DNA of 64,000 bases from Novosphingobium sp. BW1 (GTDB lineage Bacteria; Pseudomonadota; Alphaproteobacteria; Sphingomonadales; Sphingomonadaceae): the NCBI RefSeq assembly GCF_008107685.1, contig NZ_VIRF01000063.1:124001-188000 (forward strand), read 5' to 3'. The notes beneath the pieces are model-generated. The model had not been told where the DNA came from, searched no databases, and saw only the letters and a list, made by a program, of their open reading frames with translations. This document shows, in pieces, positions 53,215-64,000 of the stretch. The number at the start of each line of letters is the position of its first letter. Within the stretch, counting starts at the first letter, position 1. The translations under genes and the position numbers were made by a program.

Positions 53215-53838
53215 TCAAGCCGCTTGGTGGCTGAAAATATCGTGGTCCGGCCACCCGGCGAGGTCGAGACGCGCGCGGGCGGGAAGGAAGTCGAAGCAGG
53301 CCTGCGCCATCTCGGTGCGGCCCTCACGGGCCAGGCGCTCGACCAGAATGGTGTGCATCGCGTGGAGGTGGCGCACGTCGGAGGCCGCGTATTCCTTCTG
53401 CGGGTCGGACAGGTCCGGCGCGCCCCAGTCGCTCGACTGCTGCTGCTTGGACACTTCCTTACCGAGAAGTTCGCGCACCAGGTCCTTGAGACCGTGGCGG
53501 TCGGTGTAGGTACGCACCAGCTTGCTCGCGATCTTGGTGCAGAACACCGGTGCGGCCATCACGCCCATGTAGTGCTCCATCGCGGCCAGGTCGAAGCGCG
53601 CGAAATGGTAGAGCTTGAGGCGCCCCGGGTCCGCCAGGACTGCCTTCAGATTGGGCGCGGCATAGTCGCTGCCCGGCGCGAAGCGGATGAGATGCTCATC
53701 GCCGCCGCCATCGGAAATCTGGACCACGCACAGGCGATCGCGGCGGGTGATGAGTCCCATCGTCTCGGTGTCGACGGCGACGGGCCCCGGCGCCAGGACG
53801 CCTTCGGGGAGATCTTCTTCGTGGAGATAGACAGCCAT
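53215..53838 (-). CDS. rnd: Ribonuclease D-type 3'-5' exonuclease
   Basis: A 207-residue DEDD exonuclease. The motifs are VAVDTETMGL (DxE), YHFARFDLAAMEHYMG (Exo II Asp), and YAASDVRHLHAM (Exo III YxxxD). It is short because the HRDC domains of E. coli RNase D are absent, as in most alphaproteobacterial copies. Its role is probably tRNA or small RNA 3' trimming. ATG 53838 was chosen. It is divergent from the uracil-DNA glycosylase, 83 bases away. Confidence 0.9.
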   Translation of the reverse strand: MAVYLHEEDLPEGVLAPGPVAVDTETMGLITRRDRLCVVQISDGGGDEHLIRFAPGSDYAAPNLKAVLADPGRLKLYHFARFDLAAMEHYMGVMAAPVFCTKIASKLVRTYTDRHGLKDLVRELLGKEVSKQQQSSDWGAPDLSDPQKEYAASDVRHLHAMHTILVERLAREGRTEMAQACFDFLPARARLDLAGWPDHDIFSHQAA

Positions 53839-53921
53839 GATGCAAAAGTGCTTAGGGATTGCCGGTCGGTTGCGCAATGGTCGCAAGCCCACCTTGTTGC
53901 CGGGCGCGGAGGAAATTTGCG

Positions 53922-54638
53922 ATGAGCGGATCGGAAGGCTACGCCGGTGTCGAGGGCGCCGAGGCGGTGCCGGAAAGCTGGCGCGCCGCACTTGCCCCGG
54001 TGCTGGAAGCCCCTGAGGCGCGCCGTCTGGGCGCTTGGCTGCAAGCCGAGGAGGAGGGGGGCAAGACCGTCTATCCCCCGCGCGGTAGCCGCTTGCGCGC
54101 GCTGGAACTGACCCCGTTTGATGCGGTCAAGGTCGTGATCCTGGGGCAGGACCCCTATCACGGGCCGGGACAGGCGCACGGGCTGGCCTTTTCGGTGCAG
54201 AAGGGCGTGCGTGTGCCCCCCTCGCTGGGCAACATCTACAAGGAACTGGCCAGTGACTGCGGTGTGACAGCGCCCGGTCATGGCAATCTGGAGGGCTGGG
54301 CACGCCAGGGTGTGCTGCTCCTCAACAACGCGCTGACGGTCGAGGCGGGACAGGCCGGTTCGCACCAGAAGCGGGGCTGGGAGGCGATCACCGATGCCGC
54401 CGTGGCCGCGGTCGCGGCGCGCCGCGAACCGTGCGTCTTCCTGCTCTGGGGCTCGCATGCGCAGAAGAAGGCGCAGCGGGTGCCGGGCCTGATGCAAAGT
54501 CAGCACCTCATCCTTCAGGCGCCGCATCCCAGTCCGCTTTCGGCACACCGCGGGTTCTTCGGATGCGGACATTTCAGCCGTACCAACGCCTTCTTGAAAA
54601 AGAACGGGCGCACACGGATCGATTGGGGCTGTGTCTGA
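53922..54638 (+). CDS. ung: Uracil-DNA glycosylase
   Basis: Removes uracil from DNA, starting base excision repair. The 238-residue family 1 enzyme has VVILGQDPYHGPGQAHGLAFSV (catalytic Asp in GQDPYH), VPPSLGNIYKEL, LLLNNALTVEAGQAGSHQKRGWE, FLLWGSHAQKKA and the HPSPLSAHRGFFGCGHFSRTN loop. All are kept. GGAGGA precedes ATG 53922. Confidence 0.96.
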   Translation: MSGSEGYAGVEGAEAVPESWRAALAPVLEAPEARRLGAWLQAEEEGGKTVYPPRGSRLRALELTPFDAVKVVILGQDPYHGPGQAHGLAFSVQKGVRVPPSLGNIYKELASDCGVTAPGHGNLEGWARQGVLLLNNALTVEAGQAGSHQKRGWEAITDAAVAAVAARREPCVFLLWGSHAQKKAQRVPGLMQSQHLILQAPHPSPLSAHRGFFGCGHFSRTNAFLKKNGRTRIDWGCV

Positions 54639-54738
54639 TTGACGCAGGCGATCAGGCTGATCGCAAGCCTTGCGGCAACCACTTGGGCGCCTGACGCATT
54701 CTTCTTGGCAATCCCCCAATCGCCGAGAGGACCTATCC

Positions 54739-56283
54739 ATGGCCGACAAGCCCACCCTGACCACCAGCGCCGGTGCCCCTGTTCCCTCCAATGAGAACTC
54801 GCTGACCGCGGGCACCCGCGGGCCGGTGCTGATGCAGGATTACCAACTCTTGGAAAAGCTCGCCCACCAGAACCGCGAGCGAATCCCCGAGCGCACCGTC
54901 CACGCCAAGGGCTGGGGCCTGCAGGGTACCTTCACGGTAACCAACGACATCACGAAGTACACCTGCGCGAAGATGTTTTCCGAGGTGGGCAAGCAGACCG
55001 AGGTGCTTTCGCGCTGGTCGACCGTCGCGGGCGAAGCAGGCGCAGCCGATGCCGAGCGCGACGTGCGCGGTTTCTCCCTCAAGTTCTACACCGAAGAGGG
55101 CAACTGGGACATGGTGGGCAACAACACGCCTGTCTTCTTCGTGCGCGATGCTTACAAGTTCCCCGACTTCATCCACACGCAGAAGCGCCATCCGCGCACG
55201 AACCTGCGCAGCCCGGAGGCCATGTTCGACTTCTGGGCCGCCCAGCCCGAAAGCGTGCACCAGGTGACGATCCTGATGTCGGACCGCGGCATTCCGAAGA
55301 ACCCGATGCACATGAACGGCTATGGCAGCCATACCTTCTCGATGTGGAACGCGGCCGGTGAGCGTTTCTGGGTGAAGTTTCACTTCAAGACCCAGCAGGG
55401 CCACAAGTTCTACACCAATGCCGAGGCCGAGAAGCTGATCGGCAAGACGCGCGAATCCTATCAGGAGGACCTCTACAACGCGGTCGAGAAGGGCGAGTAC
55501 CCCAAGTGGACGCTCTACATCCAGGTCATGCCCGAGGAGGACGCGCTCAAGACGCCCTACAACCCCTTCGACCTCACCAAGGTCTGGCCTCACGGCGACT
55601 ATCCACTGATCGAGGTGGGCGTCCTGGAGATGAACCAGAACCCGGACAACTATTTCCAGATGGTCGAGAACGCGGCGTTCAGCCCCTCGAATATCGTGCC
55701 GGGTATATCCTTCTCGCCGGACAAGATGCTGCAGGCGCGCGTCTTCTCCTATGCCGATGCGCACCGCTATCGCCTGGGTACGCATTACGAAGCGCTGCCC
55801 GCAAACGCAGCCAAGGCCGCCAAGGTGAATCACTACCACAAGGACGGCGCGATGCGCTTCTTCACCAACGACTTCGGCAACCCGGATGCCTACTACGAGC
55901 CTAATCAGTACGATGGGCCTGTTGCCAATGCGGGTGCGCAGGAGCCACCGCTGCGTATCGATGGCGACATGGACCGCTATGGCAACCCGCAGGAGATGGA
56001 CGATTTCACGCAGCCGCGTGCACTCTATGAAATGTTCACAGACGAGCAGAAGCAGCGCCTCTACACCAACTACGCCCAGGCCATGGGGCCGTGCTCGACG
56101 GGCGTAAAGGAGCGCTGGTACGCCGTCCTTGAAAAGGTCCACCCCGACTACGCGGCGGGCGTGCGCAAGGCCTGCGAGGAACTCGACAGCGACGTGAACG
56201 CGGTGCCGATCACGAGCGAGACCGCAACCGACGCCGAAGAGGTAAATACGGCGCCCGATACGGTGAAGGCGCATACGGAGTAA
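54739..56283 (+). CDS. Monofunctional heme catalase
   Basis: Splits hydrogen peroxide into water and oxygen. The 514-residue protein is a clade 3, small-subunit type by length. Catalytic residues are visible: RTVHAKGWG (active His), [17 protein letters not shown], distal Asn region, and the heme Tyr in [14 protein letters not shown]. It has no signal peptide, so it is cytoplasmic. No OxyR gene is adjacent. The palindromic repeat starts just after the stop codon. Confidence 0.96.
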   Translation: MADKPTLTTSAGAPVPSNENSLTAGTRGPVLMQDYQLLEKLAHQNRERIPERTVHAKGWGLQGTFTVTNDITKYTCAKMFSEVGKQTEVLSRWSTVAGEAGAADAERDVRGFSLKFYTEEGNWDMVGNNTPVFFVRDAYKFPDFIHTQKRHPRTNLRSPEAMFDFWAAQPESVHQVTILMSDRGIPKNPMHMNGYGSHTFSMWNAAGERFWVKFHFKTQQGHKFYTNAEAEKLIGKTRESYQEDLYNAVEKGEYPKWTLYIQVMPEEDALKTPYNPFDLTKVWPHGDYPLIEVGVLEMNQNPDNYFQMVENAAFSPSNIVPGISFSPDKMLQARVFSYADAHRYRLGTHYEALPANAAKAAKVNHYHKDGAMRFFTNDFGNPDAYYEPNQYDGPVANAGAQEPPLRIDGDMDRYGNPQEMDDFTQPRALYEMFTDEQKQRLYTNYAQAMGPCSTGVKERWYAVLEKVHPDYAAGVRKACEELDSDVNAVPITSETATDAEEVNTAPDTVKAHTE

Positions 56284-56284
56284 G

Positions 56285-56425
56285 CAGGACGTCCTTTTTC
56301 AAGGGGCCGTAGCCCCTTGACCCCCGAACCGGCGAGCTCACCTTCCTCGGCCAAAGTGGTGCGACTAAGGTGAGCTTGATCGTTCGGGGAGCCCAAGGGC
56401 CATGGCCCTCGGATCTATTTTCTTC
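56285..56425 (+). repeat. Palindromic intergenic element, copy 6 of 6
   Basis: Starts right after the catalase stop with AGGACGTCCTTTTTCAAGG and fills nearly all of the 150-base gap to the chemoreceptor stop. The central stem AGCTCACCTT / AAGGTGAGCT is perfect here and differs from copy 3 by a matched G-C for C-G change. The right end is GGGGAGCCCAAGGGCCATGGCCCTCGG. There is no other terminator. Confidence 0.9.
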
Positions 56426-56432
56426 TGGCCGG

Positions 56433-58196
56433 TCAAGCCGCCGCGCTGGTGCGCCGCAAGGGCTCGCCCTGTCCTGCTATCTCGGGGCGGGCCTCACGCA
56501 TGCGAGTGCGGAAACCCGACATGAGTTCGCTGAGGCCGCGCGCCTCACTTTCCAGACTTCGAGTCGCAGCGGTCGTTTCCTCGACCATGGCCGCGTTCTG
56601 CTGGGTCATTCGGTCCATTTCGCTAACCGAGGTGTTGACCTGATCGAGGTCGCTTGCCTGCTGGCGCGCAGAGCTGGCCATCTGCTCGATGAAGCTGCGC
56701 AGTTCGCCCACTTGCGCCAGGATTGCTTCGAGCCGGGTGCCGGTTTCACCAACCAGCTCAACGCCGCCTTCCACTTGCGCGCTGCTCTTGGTGATGAGCG
56801 CCTTAATCTGGTGCGCCGCCTCGGCTGAACGCTGGGCGAGATCGCGCACCTCGTTGGCGACGACCGCGAAGCCCTTGCCTGCATCGCCCGCGCGTGCGGC
56901 TTCGACCCCTGCGTTGAGGGCCAAGAGATTGGTCTGGAAGGCGATGCCGTCGATGAGGTCGATGATGGTCGAGATCTCGCGCGCCGAAGCCTCGATGGCG
57001 GACATCGCGGTGACCGCCGCACGTACCACTTCGCCGCCTTGGCTGGCCTCGTCGTGGGCGGTGGTGATGGCCTCCCGCGCTTGGGCGGCGGTACCTGCCG
57101 ATTCGCGAATGCGGGTGGTCACCTGCGCCATGGCCGCGGCGGTTTCCTCCAGACTCGCGGCCTGCTGCTGGTTGCGCTGGGCGAGGTCGTCCGAGCCCGC
57201 GCGGATCTCCGAGATCGCGTTCATCACGCTGGAGGCCCCGACGCGCACGGTGCCCATGGCCTTGCACAGCGCGGTCACCGCCTCGTTGAAGTTCATGCGC
57301 AGCGCCTCGTAGCTTTCCGGGAAAGGTTCGGTGATGCGGTATTCGAGGTCCTTGGCGGCAAGCTTGTGGAGGCCGACCGAGACATTCTCGACCACGCGCC
57401 GCTGTTCCTCTTCCGCGCTGGCCTTCTCGATCCCGGCGCGGCGGAAGACATCCATCGAGCGGGCCATCGTGCCGAATTCGTCGCGCCGCTCGGTGCCTTC
57501 GATGACGATGTCGAAGTCGCCCGAGGCGAGGTGTCCGAAGCTGCGGCTGGCGTTCTCCAGCGGGGTAACGATCGTGCGGTCGATCCGCCGGGCCGCATAG
57601 GGAATGGCGCTGGCCAGCAGCAGGGCTATGAGAGCGCTGGCTAGCAGGCAGACGGTGGTGATCCAGGTGTCGGTGCGCATCTCGGTCGTGGTGAAGGCGC
57701 GCGAAAGGGCGACGAGCTTGAGCACTTCCTGGCGCTGGCGGCTGTAGATGGGGGAGAGTTCGCGCACCTGGATCCAGTACATGGCATCCCGGTCACGGCC
57801 CTTGGCGGCCTTGGCGAACTTGCCATCGACAATGCGCCAGAAATGATCGGCCACCCGGATCACGCGGGCCAGCTGGTCGCGCACTTCGGGGGGGACATCG
57901 TTCTCCTGCCAATAGGCCTGGCGTTCGCGGAATTCGCCTTCGAGGCGCGCCAGCTCTTCGAGGACGAGCGGGGCGTTGCCCGGGTTGGCGGTGGCTTGCG
58001 TGACCTGGAGGTAGGGTTCGACGACGAAGGCTGGCGGCGGCAGGATGTCGGCCAGCATCTCGTTCTGGAGGGCGTGCTTGCGCTCGATCGGTCCGCCGAA
58101 GCGGATCATGTAGACGGCAAGGCCGGTCAGCAGCACGGCGAGCGCAACGAGCGCTGTCAGCCCGCGTCCGGCCTTCCGGGTCTGGTCCTTGATCAC
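56433..58196 (-). CDS. Methyl-accepting chemotaxis protein
   Basis: A 587-residue transmembrane sensor. It has an N-terminal membrane helix (about 12-32; [19 protein letters not shown]), a helical periplasmic sensor domain of about 160 residues, and a second helix ([23 protein letters not shown]). A HAMP region ([24 protein letters not shown]) follows, and then a methyl-accepting coiled coil with the conserved hairpin tip [36 protein letters not shown]. The tail lacks a CheR-docking pentapeptide. The start is a GTG at 58196, preceded by GGAG; an upstream in-frame ATG reading starts in unrelated sequence. The ligand is unknown. No che genes are nearby. Confidence 0.92.
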   Translation of the reverse strand: MIKDQTRKAGRGLTALVALAVLLTGLAVYMIRFGGPIERKHALQNEMLADILPPPAFVVEPYLQVTQATANPGNAPLVLEELARLEGEFRERQAYWQENDVPPEVRDQLARVIRVADHFWRIVDGKFAKAAKGRDRDAMYWIQVRELSPIYSRQRQEVLKLVALSRAFTTTEMRTDTWITTVCLLASALIALLLASAIPYAARRIDRTIVTPLENASRSFGHLASGDFDIVIEGTERRDEFGTMARSMDVFRRAGIEKASAEEEQRRVVENVSVGLHKLAAKDLEYRITEPFPESYEALRMNFNEAVTALCKAMGTVRVGASSVMNAISEIRAGSDDLAQRNQQQAASLEETAAAMAQVTTRIRESAGTAAQAREAITTAHDEASQGGEVVRAAVTAMSAIEASAREISTIIDLIDGIAFQTNLLALNAGVEAARAGDAGKGFAVVANEVRDLAQRSAEAAHQIKALITKSSAQVEGGVELVGETGTRLEAILAQVGELRSFIEQMASSARQQASDLDQVNTSVSEMDRMTQQNAAMVEETTAATRSLESEARGLSELMSGFRTRMREARPEIAGQGEPLRRTSAAA

Positions 58197-58399
58197 TGCC
58201 TCGCTCCATCCCTTCTGCGCGTCCAGGCGCGCGTCCTTGCCTGCAACCCGTGGCGGGGCTGTCGTGAAAAGGGGGGTAGCGGTGCACGGTGAAATGGGCG
58301 CCAAGGTGCACCTAGGCGACTTTGCGGGGGCCCCGGGCACGATGCGGCAAGATACCACCGGGTTGGAGTGGGCGCGCGACAAGCTTTCACAAGGTCATG

Positions 58400-58431
58400 A
58401 AAAAAGGGGCGCCCCCGTGGACGCCCCTTCG
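58400..58431 (-). terminator. Intrinsic terminator after gltBD
   Basis: AAGGGGCGCCCCCGTGGACGCCCCTT stem, with TTTTTT following on the minus strand. It ends the leftward gltB-gltD operon. The chemoreceptor promoter lies in the rest of the gap. Confidence 0.85.
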
Positions 58432-58457
58432 TATCTCGGTTGCCGTGTAGGCCTGTC

Positions 58458-59891
58458 TCAGCGCGGCAATTCGCTCGCGCCCATCAGCGCCTCGTCGACG
58501 GCGCGCGCGCACTGGCGGCCCTCGCGGATGGCCCAGACAACCAGGCTCTGGCCACGACGCATGTCGCCGCAGGCCCAGATCTGCTCATCCGAGGTCTGGT
58601 AGACCTGGGTATCGGCCTTGACGTTGCCGCGCGCGTCGAGTTCGACGGCGGCCTGGTCGAGCATGCCGGCCTTCTTGGGACCGACAAAGCCCATGGCGAG
58701 GAGGATGAGATCGGCTTCGAGCGTGAACTCGCTGCCCTCGACCTCAACCATCTTGCCGTCCTTCCACTCGACGCGGACGCATTCCAGGCCCTTCACGTCG
58801 TTATCGCCAACAACGCGTTTGGTGAGCACGGCCCACTCACGGTCCGCGCCTTCTTCGTGGCTGGAGGATGTGCGCAGCTTGAGCGGCCAGAACGGCCAGG
58901 ACATGGCCTTGTCCTCGTGGACCGGGGGCTTGGGCATGATCTCGAGCTGGATCACTGACTTGGCACCCTGGCGGTTGGAGGTGCCCACGCAGTCCGAACC
59001 GGTGTCGCCGCCGCCGATGACGATGACGTTCTTGCCGGTGGCGGTAAGCGAGCCGCGCGGCGCGGCGCGAAGTTCATCGTCGCCCGCGTTGCGCTTGTTC
59101 TGCTGGGTGAGGAACTCCATCGCGAGACGCACGCCGGGCAGTTCCGCGCCGGGGATCTGCAGCTTGCGGGCATCCTCGGCACCGCCGGCAAAGACGATCG
59201 CGTCGTAGTTTTCCTTGAGCGAGCTCACCGAGACGTTCACGCCCACTTCGGTGGAGGTGCGGAAGGTTACGCCTTCGGCCTCCATCTGCGCGGCGCGGCG
59301 GTTGATGAGGTGCTTTTCCATTTTGAAGTCGGGGATGCCGTAGCGCATCAGCCCGCCCACGCGGTCGTTCTTTTCGAACACGGTGACCGAGTGGCCCGCG
59401 CGCGCCAGCTGCTGCGCGCAGGCAAGACCCGCTGGGCCCGAGCCCACGACCGCAACCGACTTGCCGGTCTTGGCGGCGGGGATCTTCGGCGTGATCCAGC
59501 CTTCCGACCAGCCCTTGTCGACGATCGCGCACTCGATCGACTTGATCGTGACGGGCTCGTCGATGAGGTTCAGGGTGCAGGCCGCCTCGCAGGGCGCGGG
59601 GCAGATGCGACCGGTGAACTCGGGGAAGTTGTTGGTCGAGTGGAGGATTTCCAGCGCGTTGCGGAAGTCGTCCTCGTAGACCAGGTGGTTCCAGTCGGGG
59701 ATAATGTTGTTCACCGGACAGCCGGTGTGGCAGTGCGGCACGCCGCAGTTCATGCAGCGCGAGGCCTGCCCTTTCAGCGTTTCCGCCGAAAGGGGGACCA
59801 CGAACTCCTTGTAGTTCTTCAGGCGCTCGTCGACGGGTCCGTACGTACGGTCCTGGCGGTCAAGCTCGAGAAAGCCGGTTTCCTTGCCCAT
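58458..59891 (-). CDS. gltD: Glutamate synthase (NADPH), small subunit
   Basis: Supplies electrons from NADPH to GltB. The 477-residue protein has an N-terminal 4Fe-4S module ([28 protein letters not shown]), a FAD site ([21 protein letters not shown]), [16 protein letters not shown], and an NADPH site ([13 protein letters not shown]). The C-terminus has [22 protein letters not shown]. It follows gltB by 21 bases and is translated from ATG 59891. Confidence 0.96.
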   Translation of the reverse strand: MGKETGFLELDRQDRTYGPVDERLKNYKEFVVPLSAETLKGQASRCMNCGVPHCHTGCPVNNIIPDWNHLVYEDDFRNALEILHSTNNFPEFTGRICPAPCEAACTLNLIDEPVTIKSIECAIVDKGWSEGWITPKIPAAKTGKSVAVVGSGPAGLACAQQLARAGHSVTVFEKNDRVGGLMRYGIPDFKMEKHLINRRAAQMEAEGVTFRTSTEVGVNVSVSSLKENYDAIVFAGGAEDARKLQIPGAELPGVRLAMEFLTQQNKRNAGDDELRAAPRGSLTATGKNVIVIGGGDTGSDCVGTSNRQGAKSVIQLEIMPKPPVHEDKAMSWPFWPLKLRTSSSHEEGADREWAVLTKRVVGDNDVKGLECVRVEWKDGKMVEVEGSEFTLEADLILLAMGFVGPKKAGMLDQAAVELDARGNVKADTQVYQTSDEQIWACGDMRRGQSLVVWAIREGRQCARAVDEALMGASELPR

Positions 59892-59912
59892 GTCTTCTAT
59901 ATTCCTTCGAAC

Positions 59913-64000
<4,088 letters not shown>

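Overview
The window is high-GC chromosomal DNA from a free-living alphaproteobacterium, most likely a sphingomonad close to Novosphingobium. The evidence is the presence of SciP and TrcR (alphaproteobacterial cell-cycle regulators), the DUF3576-leuS-lptE-holA order, a DUF3035 lipoprotein, a bactofilin paired with an M23 peptidase, and a TonB-dependent receptor coupled to a phytase. There is no rRNA, CRISPR array, insertion sequence or prophage. Coding density is high, and nearly all genes are core or house-keeping genes.

Layout. 1-9.9 kb: the start of proA, an M23 peptidase/bactofilin pair, trcR, a DnaJ-class co-chaperone, pdxH, a cation efflux pump, a probably inactive serine-hydrolase-like lipoprotein, mnmA and sciP. 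10-16.7 kb: an RND efflux adaptor and permease (the permease has an unusual membrane insertion), a DUF445 protein and a GNAT acetyltransferase. 16.7-26 kb: etfBA, sucC alone, a CysQ-type phosphatase, a degenerate receiver protein beside an AT-rich island, an OmpA-type lipoprotein, a CorC/HlyC-type protein and a decayed SDR pseudogene. 26-34 kb: a long leftward group holding gpmA, purE, purK, folA, ribF, ileS, lspA and a DUF3035 lipoprotein. 34-39.3 kb: tRNA-Thr, then a TonB receptor/phytase pair behind an array of Pho-box-like units, a lytic transglycosylase and a DUF2322 protein. 39.3-46 kb: galU, murA, small proteins, a LuxR-HTH/DUF4019 gene split at a C8 tract, and phaB. 46-64 kb: DUF3576-leuS-lptE-holA, a polyprenyl-phosphate sugar transferase, rnd-lptC-lptA, ung, catalase, a chemoreceptor and gltBD (gltB runs off the end).

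The most striking non-coding feature is a dispersed element of about 135-140 bp present in six copies (about 2.2, 6.2, 39.3, 42.2, 43.6 and 56.3 kb). Its two ends are inverted repeats, and each end is itself a hairpin. Every copy lies between the stop codons of two convergent genes, and none lies elsewhere. Of the eight convergent junctions with room for it, six carry the element and the other two carry ordinary hairpin terminators. This suggests a mobile or formerly mobile palindromic element that acts as, or is tolerated as, a bidirectional transcription boundary.

Other points of note are the Pho-box array ahead of the phytase operon, the homopolymer frameshift in the HTH/DUF4019 gene, loss of catalytic or phosphorylation-relay residues in two proteins, and possible CtrA sites before sciP.
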